DNA of 64,000 nucleotides from Streptomyces spinosus (GTDB lineage Bacteria; Actinomycetota; Actinomycetes; Streptomycetales; Streptomycetaceae). Each line of letters opens with the position of its first letter. The first letter of the stretch is position 1. A model generated the notes under the pieces. The model had not been told where the DNA came from, ran no database searches, and saw only the letters and a list, made by a program, of their open reading frames with translations. The stretch lies in assembly GCF_020400655.1 (NCBI RefSeq), contig NZ_JAINRC010000001.1, forward strand, positions 372,001 to 436,000, in the 5' to 3' direction. Both the position numbers and the translations under genes were made by a program. Positions 26,683-34,915 of this stretch are shown here, piece by piece.

Positions 26683-28050
26683 TCAGTGCGCGGCGGCGAT
26701 CTCCTGGCCCGACTCCATGGGGTGGGTGACGTCCTGGGCCTCGCGGCCCTTGCCGAGGTGGTTGAAGAGGAGGTTGAGCACCACGGCGGTGACGCAGCCG
26801 GTGGAGATGCCGGAGTCCAGGACGATCTTCGCGGTCTCGGGGAACGCGTGGTAGAACTCCGGCGCGGTGATGGGGATGATGCCGACCGCGAGGGACACGG
26901 CCACGATCAGGACGTTGTTGTCCCGGTCCAGCCCGGCCCGGACCAGGGTCTGGATGCCGCTCGCGGCGACCGAGCCGAACAGGACGACACCGGCGCCGCC
27001 GAGGACCGGCCGGGGTACGACCGCGATGAGCGAGGCGGCCATCGGGCACAGTCCCATCAGCACCAGGAAGCCGCCGCCGGTCGCGACGACGTACCGGCTG
27101 CGGATCCTCGTCATGGCGACCAGGCCGATGTTCTGGGCGAAGGCGCTGCACATGAAGCCGTTGAACAGCGGGCTGATCGCGGAGCCGAGGGTGTCGGCGC
27201 GCAGGCCGGCCGCGATGGTCCTCTCGTCCGCGGGACGCTCCACGATCTCGCCGAGCGCCAGCATGTCGGCGGTCGACTCGGTCATCGAGACCACCATCAC
27301 CACGCACAGCGAGAGGATCGCGGCGAGCTGGAACCGCGGGGCGCCGAAGTGGAACGGGGTCGGGAAGCCGACCACGTCCGCGTGGGCGACCGGGCCGAAG
27401 TCCGTGACGCCGAACGGTATCGCGACGAGCGTGCCCACGATCAGGCCGAGCAGCACGGCGATCTGCTTGACGAAGCCGCGGGTGAAGCGGCGCAGCAGCA
27501 GGACGATGAGCAGGGTGACGCCGGCGAGGGTGAGGTAGGTGGTGGAACCGTAGTCGTCCGCCCGGGGGTCGGGGCCCTGGGCCCAGCCGAACGCGACCGG
27601 CAGCAGGGACACGCCGATCAGGGTGATGACGGATCCGGTGACGACCGGTGGGAAGAAGCGGACCGCCTTGCAGAAGACGGGTGCGGCGAGGAAGCCGAGG
27701 AGACCGGCGACGATGACCGCGCCGAAGATGACCGGCAGGGCGTCGGACTTGTCCTCGGTGGAGGCGACGATCGCGGTCATGGGGGCGACACCGGCGAAGG
27801 TGACGCCGTTGACGAAGGGCAGCCGGGCGCCGATCTTCCAGAAGCCGAGCGTCTGGAGGAAGGTGGCGAGGCCCGCGGTGAACAGGCAGGCACCGGTGAG
27901 GAAGGTCAGGTCGGTCGCGCTCAGGCCGATGGCCGCGCCGACGATGAGCGGTGGGGCGACGACCCCGGCGTACATGGCGGCCACGTGCTGCAGGCCACTG
28001 GTCGCCATTTTCAGGGCGGGGAGTTTCTCGTCTACGGGATGGGCGGCCAC
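26683..28050 (-). CDS. NCS2 xanthine/uracil-type permease
   Basis: 455 residues and about 14 membrane segments. NCS2 signatures: HVAAMYAGVVAPPLIVGAA (TM1), SMTESTADMLALGEI (TM8, substrate-site Glu), NGFMCSAFAQNIGLVAMT (TM10 motif) and VLGGAGVVLFG. It imports a purine or uracil with protons; xanthine or urate is most likely from the surrounding genes. GTG 28050 has a GGAGG site 6 nt away; the much longer upstream frame is not coding. It is the last gene of the uraD-led series, after a triple hairpin at 28210-28308. Confidence 0.92.
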   Translation of the reverse strand: MAAHPVDEKLPALKMATSGLQHVAAMYAGVVAPPLIVGAAIGLSATDLTFLTGACLFTAGLATFLQTLGFWKIGARLPFVNGVTFAGVAPMTAIVASTEDKSDALPVIFGAVIVAGLLGFLAAPVFCKAVRFFPPVVTGSVITLIGVSLLPVAFGWAQGPDPRADDYGSTTYLTLAGVTLLIVLLLRRFTRGFVKQIAVLLGLIVGTLVAIPFGVTDFGPVAHADVVGFPTPFHFGAPRFQLAAILSLCVVMVVSMTESTADMLALGEIVERPADERTIAAGLRADTLGSAISPLFNGFMCSAFAQNIGLVAMTRIRSRYVVATGGGFLVLMGLCPMAASLIAVVPRPVLGGAGVVLFGSVAASGIQTLVRAGLDRDNNVLIVAVSLAVGIIPITAPEFYHAFPETAKIVLDSGISTGCVTAVVLNLLFNHLGKGREAQDVTHPMESGQEIAAAH

Positions 28051-28209
28051 GGCGGTCCTCCGGGCGGGTAACACGTCGTCGTCGACGTGGGTGTCATGGA
28101 GGTGGTGCGGGTGGGCAGGGGGCACCTCCCCGCTCGGACGAAGCCGCGAGCCGGGGAAGGGACCTGACGGGGGTGGCGCGGTGAGCGGGGGCGAGCGGTG
28201 CGGGGGTGG

Positions 28210-28308
28210 CCGTCCCCGGGGGGCGTGCACGCACGCGCCCCGGGGACGGCTGCCGTGGATCCCGCTCGGATCCACGGGTCCCGGCCGGGAGCCGTCCCTC
28301 CCGGCCGG
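28210..28308 (-). terminator. three consecutive perfect hairpins
   Basis: Stem 1 pairs CCGTCCCCGGGG (28210-28221) with CCCCGGGGACGG (28238-28249). Stem 2 pairs GTGGATCC (28255-28262) with GGATCCAC (28268-28275). Stem 3 pairs CCGGCCGGGA (28281-28290) with TCCCGGCCGG (28299-28308). They fill most of the 281-bp gap between the deaminase stop and the permease start and could terminate or attenuate readthrough. The rest of the gap shows nothing. Confidence 0.65.
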
Positions 28309-28331
28309 AGTCTGTAGGGGCCCGAGCCGGG

Positions 28332-29717
28332 TCAGGCCCGCGCGGTGATACGGGCCAGGCGCTGGGCCTCCGCGCGCGTGGAGAGGGCGATGGCGTCCTC
28401 GTCCACGGTGAGCAGGCGGCCGTTCTCCACGATCTGCCGGCCGTTCACGAAGGACGCGGTGACCGGGGCCGCGGCGCCGAGGACGAGCGCGGCCACCGGG
28501 TCGGCGATGGAGGCGTGGGCGAGCGTGTCCATCTTCCACAGCACCAGGTCGGCGAGCTTGCCCGGCTCCAGCGAGCCGATCTGCTCCGCGCGGCCGAGCA
28601 CCTGGGCGCCGCCGTGGGTGCCGAGCCGCAGCGCCTGACGGGCGTTCAGGGCGGCCTCGCGGTGGGCGCCCAGGCGGTTGATCAGGAGGGCGTTGCGCAG
28701 TTCGGTGTGGAGTTCGCCGGACTCGTTGGAGGCGGTGCCGTCGACGCCGAGTCCGACCGGGACGCCCGCCTCGAGCATGTCGGGGACGCGGGCGATGCCG
28801 GCCGCGAGGCGGGCGTTGGAGGACGGGCAGTGGGCGACGCCGGTCCTGGTGCGGGCGAACGCGGCGATGTCGGAGTCGGTCATGTGGACGCAGTGCGCCA
28901 TCCACACGTCCTCACCGAGCCAGCCGGTGGACTCGAAGTACTCGGTGGGGCCCATGCCGAACAGCTCGTGGCAGAACTTCTCCTCCTCCACCGTCTCCGA
29001 GCCGTGGGTGTGCAGCCGTACGCCGAGACGGCGGGCCAGTTCGGCGCCCTCGCGCATGAGGTCGGTGGAGACGGAGAACGGCGAGCACGGCGCGACCGCC
29101 ACCTGGGTCATGGCGTCGAAGGAGGCGTCGTGGTGCCGCTTGACGGTTTCCTCGGTGGCGGCGAGGGCGCCCTCCAGCGTCTCGACGGCGAAGTCCGGGG
29201 GCAGCCCGCCGTCCTTCTCACCGCGGTCCATCGAGCCGCGGGCCAGTGTGAAGCGGACGCCCGTCTCGGTGGCGGCCCGGATGATCGAGCCGGACAGGTC
29301 GCCGGAGCCGTGCGGGTAGACGTAGTGGTGGTCCATGGCGGTGGTCACGCCACCCCGCGCCATCATGGCGAGCGATCCTTGGGCGGCGGCGTACGTCATC
29401 CGCTCGTCGATGCGCGCCCAGGTGGGGTAGAGCGCGACCAGCCAGTCGAACAGGTTGTGGTCGGTGGCCAGGCCCCGGGTGATCCACTGGTAGAAGTGGT
29501 GATGGGTGTTGACCAGGCCGGGCGTGGCCAGGTGGCCGGTCGCGTCGATCCGGCGCACCACGTTCTCCAGGCCCTCGGGGGCCTTGCCCGCGCCGACCGA
29601 CTCGATGCGGTTGCCCGCGAGGACGAGGTGTCCCGAGGCGTGTTCCGTGTCGCCCGCGTCCACGGTCGCGATGGCGCAGTTCTCGATGACGATGCGCTCG
29701 GCTGCCGGTGGTGCCAT
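28332..29717 (-). CDS. 8-oxoguanine deaminase
   Basis: 461 residues of the amidohydrolase superfamily, in the subgroup that deaminates 8-oxoguanine to urate (guanine/atrazine-deaminase related). Metal ligands: HHH at 72-74, HTHGSET (third histidine and Glu), the HCVHM stretch, and DGTASNES with the catalytic Asp. CSPFSVS in the middle is typical of the 8-oxoguanine subgroup. ATG 29717 follows AAGGAAG. It lies between two purine permeases in the urate operon, which fits feeding urate directly into PucL. Guanine deaminase or an S-adenosylhomocysteine deaminase-like activity is the alternative. Confidence 0.85.
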   Translation of the reverse strand: MAPPAAERIVIENCAIATVDAGDTEHASGHLVLAGNRIESVGAGKAPEGLENVVRRIDATGHLATPGLVNTHHHFYQWITRGLATDHNLFDWLVALYPTWARIDERMTYAAAQGSLAMMARGGVTTAMDHHYVYPHGSGDLSGSIIRAATETGVRFTLARGSMDRGEKDGGLPPDFAVETLEGALAATEETVKRHHDASFDAMTQVAVAPCSPFSVSTDLMREGAELARRLGVRLHTHGSETVEEEKFCHELFGMGPTEYFESTGWLGEDVWMAHCVHMTDSDIAAFARTRTGVAHCPSSNARLAAGIARVPDMLEAGVPVGLGVDGTASNESGELHTELRNALLINRLGAHREAALNARQALRLGTHGGAQVLGRAEQIGSLEPGKLADLVLWKMDTLAHASIADPVAALVLGAAAPVTASFVNGRQIVENGRLLTVDEDAIALSTRAEAQRLARITARA

Positions 29718-29785
29718 CGTGCTTCCTTGTCTTTCGGTGGCGGCCCGTGGACGGGAGAGGCCCACGGGGAGGGCACGGCAGGACC

Positions 29786-31198
29786 CTAGGAGGATTTGAG
29801 TGCCGGAGCCGGTTGCCCGTTCCGGGTGCCGAGGTGGTGGAAGAACAGGTTGAGCAGGACCGCGACGAGCGCGCCGGCGCTGATGCCGGAGCCGAGCACG
29901 GTCTGCGCCCAGGCCGGGAAGCCGGCGTAGAAGGCCGGCGCGGCCAGCGGGATGATGCCGGCCCCGAGGGCCACGGCCACCAGGATGATGTTGGAGCTGT
30001 CGTCCAGGCCCGCCTCGGCCAGCGTACGGATGCCGCTGACGGCGATCGAGCCGAACAGGACGATGCCCGCGCCGCCGAGGACCGGCATGGGGACGAGGGA
30101 GACGACGGCGCCGAGGACCGGGAAGGCGCCGAGGACCAGCAGGGCGGCACCGGCGACGGCGACGACGTAGCGGCTGCGCACCCGGGTGAGGGAGACGACG
30201 CCGACGTTCTGGGCGAAGGCGGAGGTGGGGAAGCCGCCGAAGACGGGGCCGAGCAGGGTGGCGATGCCGTCGGTGCGCAGTCCGCGGGTGATGGTCCGCG
30301 CGTCGGCGCGGCGGTCGCAGATCTCGCCGAGGGCGAGCATGCCGGCGCTGGACTCGGTCATCAGGACCAGCATCACGATGCACAGGGAGAGGATGGCCGC
30401 GGGCTGGAACTCGGGGGCGCCGAAGGCGAACGGCGTGGGCAGCGCGGCGACGGGCGCGGACGTCAGGCCGCTGAAGTCGGCCATGCCGAAGGGGATCGCG
30501 GCGAGGGTGCCGATGAGCAGCCCGAACAGCAGCGCGACCTGTTTGACGAAGCCCTTGCCGAAGCGCTGGACGAGCAGGATGACGGCGAGGGTGAACCCGG
30601 CGAGCGCCAGGTGCCGCATGGCGCCGAAGTCGGCGGCGGTCTCGTCGCCGCCCTGCGCCCAGCCGACGGGTACGGGCATCAGCGTGACGCCGATCAGGGT
30701 GATGACGACGCCGGTGACGAGGGGCGGGAAGAAGCGGAGCAGCCGGCCGAAGAACGGGCCGAGGGCCAGGCAGAAGGCGCCGGCGACCATCACCGCGCCG
30801 TAGATCGCGGGCAGTTGGTGGCCCTTGGTGGTGGTCTCGGCGATCGCGAGGATCGGGGCGATGCCGGCGGAGGAGGCGGCGTTGACGAAGGGCAGCCGGT
30901 TGCCGACGAGGCCTTTGACGCCGAGGGTCTGCAGGACGGTCGCGACGCCCGCGATGAGCAGGCTCGCGGCGATCAGCCGGGTGCGGGCCGCGATGTCCAG
31001 TCCGCAGGCCTGGCCGATGATGAGCGGAGGAGTGACAACGCCCGCGTACATCGCGGCGATGTGCTGGAGCGCGGCGGGGACGAGCCGCGAGAGGTGGAGC
31101 TTCTCGTCCACCGGGTGCACGGACGTGACGGCGTCCTCGGTGTGCTCCGGCGGGGTGGAACAGGGGGCTGTGGCGGGCCCCTTCGCAGGCTGTGCCAT
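29786..31198 (-). CDS. NCS2 xanthine/uracil-type permease (paralogue)
   Basis: 470 residues, strongly similar along its length to the permease at 26683-28050 but with a ~25-residue longer N-terminus and more diverged ends. Signatures: HIAAMYAGVVTPPLIIGQA, LMTESSAGMLALGEI, FAQNVGVVSLTRVRSRY and VLGGAGIVLFGS. ATG 31198. It follows urate oxidase by 64 bp and precedes the deaminase by 68 bp in the same direction. Two copies around the deaminase suggest different substrates, for instance urate and xanthine. Confidence 0.92.
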   Translation of the reverse strand: MAQPAKGPATAPCSTPPEHTEDAVTSVHPVDEKLHLSRLVPAALQHIAAMYAGVVTPPLIIGQACGLDIAARTRLIAASLLIAGVATVLQTLGVKGLVGNRLPFVNAASSAGIAPILAIAETTTKGHQLPAIYGAVMVAGAFCLALGPFFGRLLRFFPPLVTGVVITLIGVTLMPVPVGWAQGGDETAADFGAMRHLALAGFTLAVILLVQRFGKGFVKQVALLFGLLIGTLAAIPFGMADFSGLTSAPVAALPTPFAFGAPEFQPAAILSLCIVMLVLMTESSAGMLALGEICDRRADARTITRGLRTDGIATLLGPVFGGFPTSAFAQNVGVVSLTRVRSRYVVAVAGAALLVLGAFPVLGAVVSLVPMPVLGGAGIVLFGSIAVSGIRTLAEAGLDDSSNIILVAVALGAGIIPLAAPAFYAGFPAWAQTVLGSGISAGALVAVLLNLFFHHLGTRNGQPAPALKSS

Positions 31199-31262
31199 TT
31201 CGTTCCCTCCGGTGTGGCGGGCCCCCGGCCCGGGTGGCGGGGCCGGGGGCGCGCGTCCCGCG

Positions 31263-32186
31263 TCAGAGGTTGGTCATGTCGACCGGGATACGGGCCTCAC
31301 AGCCGTCCCGCAGGATGGTGGCCTCGATGAGGCCGTAGGGGCGGTCGGCGGCGAGGTAGACCTCGTTGTCGTTCTTGAGTCCGAACGGCTCCAGGTCCAC
31401 CAGGAAGTGGTGCTTGTTCGGCAGCGAGAAGCGGACCTCGTCGATCTCGCTGCGGTTGTTGATGATGCGCGCGCCCATCTGGTACAGCGTCTGCTGGAGG
31501 GAGAGGGAGTACGTCTCGGCGAAGGCCTGGAGCATGTGCTTCTTCGTCTGCTCGTAGGACTTCTCCCAGTGGGGCATCTTCTGCTCGTCGTCGGTCCAGT
31601 TGAACCGCCAGCGGCCGGAGACCTGGGTGGCCAGGATGCGGTCGTAGGCCTCCGGGAGGGTGGTGTACTTGTCCTTGACGTAGCCCCAGAACTCGGAGTT
31701 GGTCGAGTTCATCACGACCAGGTCCTTCAGGCCGGAGACGACCTCCCACCGCTCGCCGTCGTAGGTGATCTGGGTGAGGCGAATCTCCTGGCCCTTGCGG
31801 ACGAAGGAGTGCTTGACCTCGTCGGCGCCGATGAACCTGCTGTTGGCGTCGGAGGTCTCGATCCGCTCCCAGGCGTACTCCTCGATGCGGATGCGGGCCT
31901 GGCGGATCGGCTCCTGGCTGGTGACGAAGTGCCGGGCGAGGTGGATGCCGAACTGCTCGGCGGACTCGATGCCGTACTCCTTGGCGAACGCGAACACCGT
32001 GTTCTTGGTGGTGTCGGTCGGCAGGACGTTGGCGTTGGAGCCGGAGTAGTGGACCTCCTCCATGTCGCCGCTCAGCGCGACCGAGACGTTGAGGTCCTTG
32101 ATGTGGTGGGTGGCGCCGTCCCGCGTGATCTTGACGACTCGGTTCTCGGCCTTGCCGTACTGGTTCTGTCCCAGGATGGTCGGCAT
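31263..32186 (-). CDS. pucL: urate oxidase (uricase)
   Basis: 307 residues, full length. Cofactor-free enzyme that oxidises urate with O2 to 5-hydroxyisourate and H2O2. Catalytic Lys lies in NRVVKITRD (Lys19), the Thr in PTDTTKNTV (about 57-60), and the late histidine in PNKHHFLVDLEPFG. The tandem T-fold halves are evident. ATG 32186 with GAGGGAG upstream, 5 bp after uraH. The H2O2 it makes gives the catalase at 36005 a reason to be near. Confidence 0.97.
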   Translation of the reverse strand: MPTILGQNQYGKAENRVVKITRDGATHHIKDLNVSVALSGDMEEVHYSGSNANVLPTDTTKNTVFAFAKEYGIESAEQFGIHLARHFVTSQEPIRQARIRIEEYAWERIETSDANSRFIGADEVKHSFVRKGQEIRLTQITYDGERWEVVSGLKDLVVMNSTNSEFWGYVKDKYTTLPEAYDRILATQVSGRWRFNWTDDEQKMPHWEKSYEQTKKHMLQAFAETYSLSLQQTLYQMGARIINNRSEIDEVRFSLPNKHHFLVDLEPFGLKNDNEVYLAADRPYGLIEATILRDGCEARIPVDMTNL

Positions 32187-32191
32187 GTGAG

Positions 32192-32587
32192 CTAGCTCCC
32201 TCGGTAAACGGAGTAGCCGAACGGGTTGAGCAGCAGCGGTACGTGGTAGTGCTCGCCCGGTACGACGGCGAACGTGATCGCCACCTCCGGGAAGAACACC
32301 GCCGGTCCGCTGTCCCGATTCGCGGGGGCGTCCTGCTGCGCATCGGCTTGCTTCTTCGCGAAGTACGGCTCCACCTCGAAGTCGAGCCGTACGTGGGTGG
32401 TCCCCTCCGGCAGCGCCGGCAGGTCCTTGCACCGGCCGTCGGTGTCGGTCGCGGAGCCGCCGAGCGCCTGCCAGTCCGCTCCCTGGCCGCCGCGGGCGGA
32501 GAGGTGGACGGCGACGCCCCCGGCGGGGCGGCCGATCGAGGTGTCCAGGATGTGCGTGGACACGGAGGCGGTGGTGCTGGTGCTCAT
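32192..32587 (-). CDS. uraH: 5-hydroxyisourate hydrolase
   Basis: 131 residues of the transthyretin-related family. It hydrolyses 5-hydroxyisourate to OHCU. The N-terminal VSTHILDTSIGRPA (His in STHIL), the central VRLDFEVEPYF and the terminal tetrapeptide YRGS are all present, and the YRGS end separates it from transthyretin proper. ATG 32587; 4 bp after uraD and 5 bp before pucL, so the three form a tight operon. Confidence 0.96.
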   Translation of the reverse strand: MSTSTTASVSTHILDTSIGRPAGGVAVHLSARGGQGADWQALGGSATDTDGRCKDLPALPEGTTHVRLDFEVEPYFAKKQADAQQDAPANRDSGPAVFFPEVAITFAVVPGEHYHVPLLLNPFGYSVYRGS

Positions 32588-32591
32588 GGTG

Positions 32592-33104
32592 TCAGGCGTC
32601 CTCTTCGACGAGTCGGGCCAGTCGGATGCGGTTGATCTTGCCCAGCTCGGTGCGGACGATCTCCCGCTCCCGCTCCGGCGCGTTCCCGATCCGCTCCTTG
32701 ACCGCGTCCCGCATCTGCTCGCCGGTCCGGCCGGTGGCACAGATGAGGAAGACGTGGCCGAACTTCTCCTGGTAGGCCAGGTTCAGTTCGAGCATCTCCG
32801 CCTTGAGCCCGTCGGAGGCGCCGGCCATGCCGCGCTGCTCGCGGGCGGAGGCCGGGTCGCCGGGCTTGGGGCGGCCGATCGGCGGGTGCCCGGCCATCGC
32901 CTCCTCGAGGTCCGCCGTGGTCAGCTCTGCCGTGGCGGCGTCGCTGGCGGCATAGAGGTCCTCCGGGGTGGCGTAGGGGCGGGCGGCGAGCAGTCGCCGG
33001 GCCCACTCGGTGGAAGCGCACGCCTCGTGGAGGGCGGCGAGGGCCGCGCGCTCCTCCAGATCGTTGAACCGGGCCAGGCCCGGGGGCGTGGAAGTCGACG
33101 TCAC
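32592..33104 (-). CDS. uraD: 2-oxo-4-hydroxy-4-carboxy-5-ureidoimidazoline decarboxylase
   Basis: 170 residues, all-helical OHCU decarboxylase, which yields (S)-allantoin. Motifs: FNDLEERAALAALHEACAS, GHPPIGRPK with the catalytic His, and YQEKFGHVFLICATGRT. I choose GTG 33104, which has GGAGG 5 nt upstream, over GTG 33122. It is the first gene of the operon uraD-uraH-pucL-permease-deaminase-permease. A promoter with a class A operator over the -35 lies about 50-90 bp upstream. Confidence 0.95.
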   Translation of the reverse strand: MTSTSTPPGLARFNDLEERAALAALHEACASTEWARRLLAARPYATPEDLYAASDAATAELTTADLEEAMAGHPPIGRPKPGDPASAREQRGMAGASDGLKAEMLELNLAYQEKFGHVFLICATGRTGEQMRDAVKERIGNAPEREREIVRTELGKINRIRLARLVEEDA

Positions 33105-33152
33105 GGGAGCCTCCGTGGCCACGAGGGGCCGTCGTGCTGATCGGGCTGCCGA

Positions 33153-33194
33153 TAGCTAACGCCCTCGGAAACATCACGTCAACACTTTGTTGAA
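33153..33194 (-). promoter_or_regulatory. uraD operon promoter with class A operator
   Basis: Read on the minus strand: TTCAACAAAGTGTTGACG (33194-33177) is the class A inverted repeat, whose right end is the -35 TTGACG (33182-33177). After 18 bp comes TAGCTA (33158-33153) as -10. The same 18 bases occur before catalase in the same orientation to transcription. No class B pair is visible here. Confidence 0.7.
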
Positions 33195-33255
33195 AATTCC
33201 GCGTAACAAGCGGGGGCGGGCCCGGACGGCGCGTCGGCACCCGCTCCCGGACCGG

Positions 33256-33618
33256 TCAGGAACCCTTCTCCCGGTTGAGGTAGTTGTAGACCGTGAACCG
33301 GCTGACGCCGAGCGCGCCGGCCACGGTCTCCACGCCGTGCCGTACGGCGAACGCGCCGCGCGCCTCGAGGCTGCGCACCAGTTCCTGCTTGGCCTTGCGG
33401 TCCAGGTCGGCCAGCGGCCGGCCCTGCCTGCGCTCCATCGCGGCGAGGATGTGGTCCAGGGAGTCGGCGAGCTGGGGCAGGCGTACGGCGACGACGTCGA
33501 CGCCCTCCCAGGCGAGCACGACGTCCTCGGGGCCGGCCTCGTCGGGCGGGAGCATCTCGCCGCCCATGGCGTCGACCAGTGGTTTCACGGCCGCGATGAA
33601 CGGCTCGTCCCCGGTCAT
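33256..33618 (-). CDS. small HTH_22 (DauR/YheO-like) DNA-binding protein
   Basis: 120 residues. The C-terminal half reads LDRKAKQELVRSLEARGAF followed by VAGALGVSRFTVYNYLNREK, the DauR/YheO HTH_22 pattern. The N-terminal half (about 1-60) is too short for the usual PAS-like YheO domain but keeps its LAWEGVDVVAVRLPQLADSL stretch. It is probably a compact regulator. Its start overlaps the stop of the upstream gene (ATGA), and uraD starts about 150 bp downstream. It is the best candidate reader of the class A operators; that is inference only. Confidence 0.78.
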   Translation of the reverse strand: MTGDEPFIAAVKPLVDAMGGEMLPPDEAGPEDVVLAWEGVDVVAVRLPQLADSLDHILAAMERRQGRPLADLDRKAKQELVRSLEARGAFAVRHGVETVAGALGVSRFTVYNYLNREKGS

Positions 33619-33890
33619 CTGCCGCCCTCCGCGGTCGCGTCGCCGTTCGCGCCGTCGATCACGTTGACCTGGAGCGAGACACGGGTGGCGCCGGCCTCCA
33701 GGGCCTTGCGCAGCAGCGCGTCCACCGCGGTGAGCACGCGATCGGCGCCGCCCTCGGCCGTGTTGCCGAACGGGCCGACGTCGACGGCGTCCAGCCCGGC
33801 CGTCTCGATGACCTCCCGCGCCACCAGGGCGTGCGCGGGGGCCTCGTCCAGGTCGAAGGGTTCGGTCGTGAACTCCACTCTCAATCGCAC
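33615..33890 (-). CDS. thiamine-binding-like (MTH1187/YkoF type) small protein
   Basis: 91 residues with a ferredoxin-like strand-helix pattern: LRVEFTTEPFDLDEAPAHAL, then VDVGPFGNTAEGGADRVL, and GATRVSLQVNV at the end. The GT-x-EG-like turn and the RVSLQ strand resemble the DUF77/MTH1187 thiamine-binding family, here with NTAEGG. ATG 33890. It is translationally coupled to the HTH_22 gene (4-bp overlap), which suggests the two act together, perhaps as ligand sensor and DNA binder. Confidence 0.6.
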   Translation of the reverse strand: MRLRVEFTTEPFDLDEAPAHALVAREVIETAGLDAVDVGPFGNTAEGGADRVLTAVDALLRKALEAGATRVSLQVNVIDGANGDATAEGGR

Positions 33891-33944
33891 GCGCTCAACC
33901 TAACGCCCGGCGCGGCTTTTCGGGCGCCCGGCGGCCGGCCCCCC

Positions 33945-34009
33945 TTGACAAGCTCCGACACCCGACGGCAATCTTCCATTACGCAGAAACAAACTTCCGT
34001 AATACGGAA
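33945..34009 (+). promoter_or_regulatory. hyi-glxR promoter with tandem class B operators
   Basis: TTGACA (33945-33950) fits a -35; CAATCT (33969-33974) is a weak -10. Class B site 1, TTCCATTACGCAGAA (33974-33988), overlaps the -10. Site 2, TTCCGTAATACGGAA (33995-34009), is a perfect palindrome. The centres are 21 bp apart. The start codon is 30 bp further on. Confidence 0.72.
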
Positions 34010-34038
34010 ACTCGACCACGGAAGGGAGCGCGGACCAG

Positions 34039-34887
34039 ATGCCGGGTCTCGAGTGGAGCACCGCCGCGGACCACCGCTTCAACGTCAACCTGTCGATCCT
34101 CTTCACGGAACTCCCGCTCCTGGAGCGTCCCGCGGCCGCCGCCGCCGCGGGCTTCTCCGCGGTCGAGCTGTGGTGGCCCTGGACCGACTCCCCCACCCCC
34201 GCCCGGTCCGAACTGGACGCCCTGAGGAAGGCGGTCGAGGACGCGGGAGTCCGGCTCACGGGCCTGAACTTCTACGCCGGCCGGCTGCCGGGCCCGGACC
34301 GCGGCGCCCTGTCGGTCCCCGGCGAGGAGTCCGAGAGGTTCCGCGCCAACATCGGCGTCGCCGCCGACTTCGCGGCCTCCCTCGGCTGCACGGCGCTCAA
34401 CGCCCTGTACGGCAACCGCGTCGAGGGCGTGGCCCCGGCCGAGCAGGACGCTCTCGCCCTGGAGAACCTGGCCCTGGCGGCCCGCGCGGCCGACCGGATC
34501 GGCGCGGTTTTGCTGGTCGAGGCCCTCAACAGGCCCGAGTCACCGCTGTACCCGCTGGTGAGCGCGCCCGCCGCCATCGAGGTCGTGGACAGGGTCAACG
34601 AGGCGACGGGCCTTGGGAACGCGAAGTTCCTGATGGACCTGTACCACCTGTCCATGAACGGCGAGGACCTGCCGTCGGTCATCGAACGGTACGCCCCGAA
34701 GACCGGGCACGTGCAGATCGCCGACAACCCGGGCCGCGGCGCCCCCGGCACGGGCTCGCTGCCCCTGGAGGACCTCCTCGGCCGGCTGAGGAAGGCCGGT
34801 TACGACGGCTGGGTCGGCCTGGAGTACAAGCCGGGCGACCGCCCGAGCGCCGAGGCCTTCGACTGGCTGCCCCGCGCCGCCCGCTGA
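34039..34887 (+). CDS. hyi: hydroxypyruvate isomerase
   Basis: 282 residues, TIM barrel of the xylose-isomerase-like type. Hyi interconverts hydroxypyruvate and tartronate semialdehyde. Landmarks: NVNLSILFTELPLLERPAAA, AVELWWPW, NFYAGRLPGPDRG, VEALNRPESP (catalytic Glu region), FLMDLYHLSMNGEDL and HVQIADNPGRGAPGTG. ATG 34039 with GAAGGGAG upstream. It is followed 28 bp later by glxR, with gcl on the opposite strand 4 kb away; all three share class B operators or lie behind them. Confidence 0.92.
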   Translation: MPGLEWSTAADHRFNVNLSILFTELPLLERPAAAAAAGFSAVELWWPWTDSPTPARSELDALRKAVEDAGVRLTGLNFYAGRLPGPDRGALSVPGEESERFRANIGVAADFAASLGCTALNALYGNRVEGVAPAEQDALALENLALAARAADRIGAVLLVEALNRPESPLYPLVSAPAAIEVVDRVNEATGLGNAKFLMDLYHLSMNGEDLPSVIERYAPKTGHVQIADNPGRGAPGTGSLPLEDLLGRLRKAGYDGWVGLEYKPGDRPSAEAFDWLPRAAR

Positions 34888-34915
34888 CCACCCCGCACTG
34901 AGAAAGGCACCCCCG

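Noticed and set aside
28050..28331. Purine riboswitch before the permease
   Set aside because: The hairpins are simple perfect stems; no purine-riboswitch three-way junction or conserved loop bases are visible.
28051..28905. Longer N-terminus for the permease at 26683-28050
   Set aside because: The region contains the three hairpins and lacks membrane-protein character; GTG 28050 has GGAGG.
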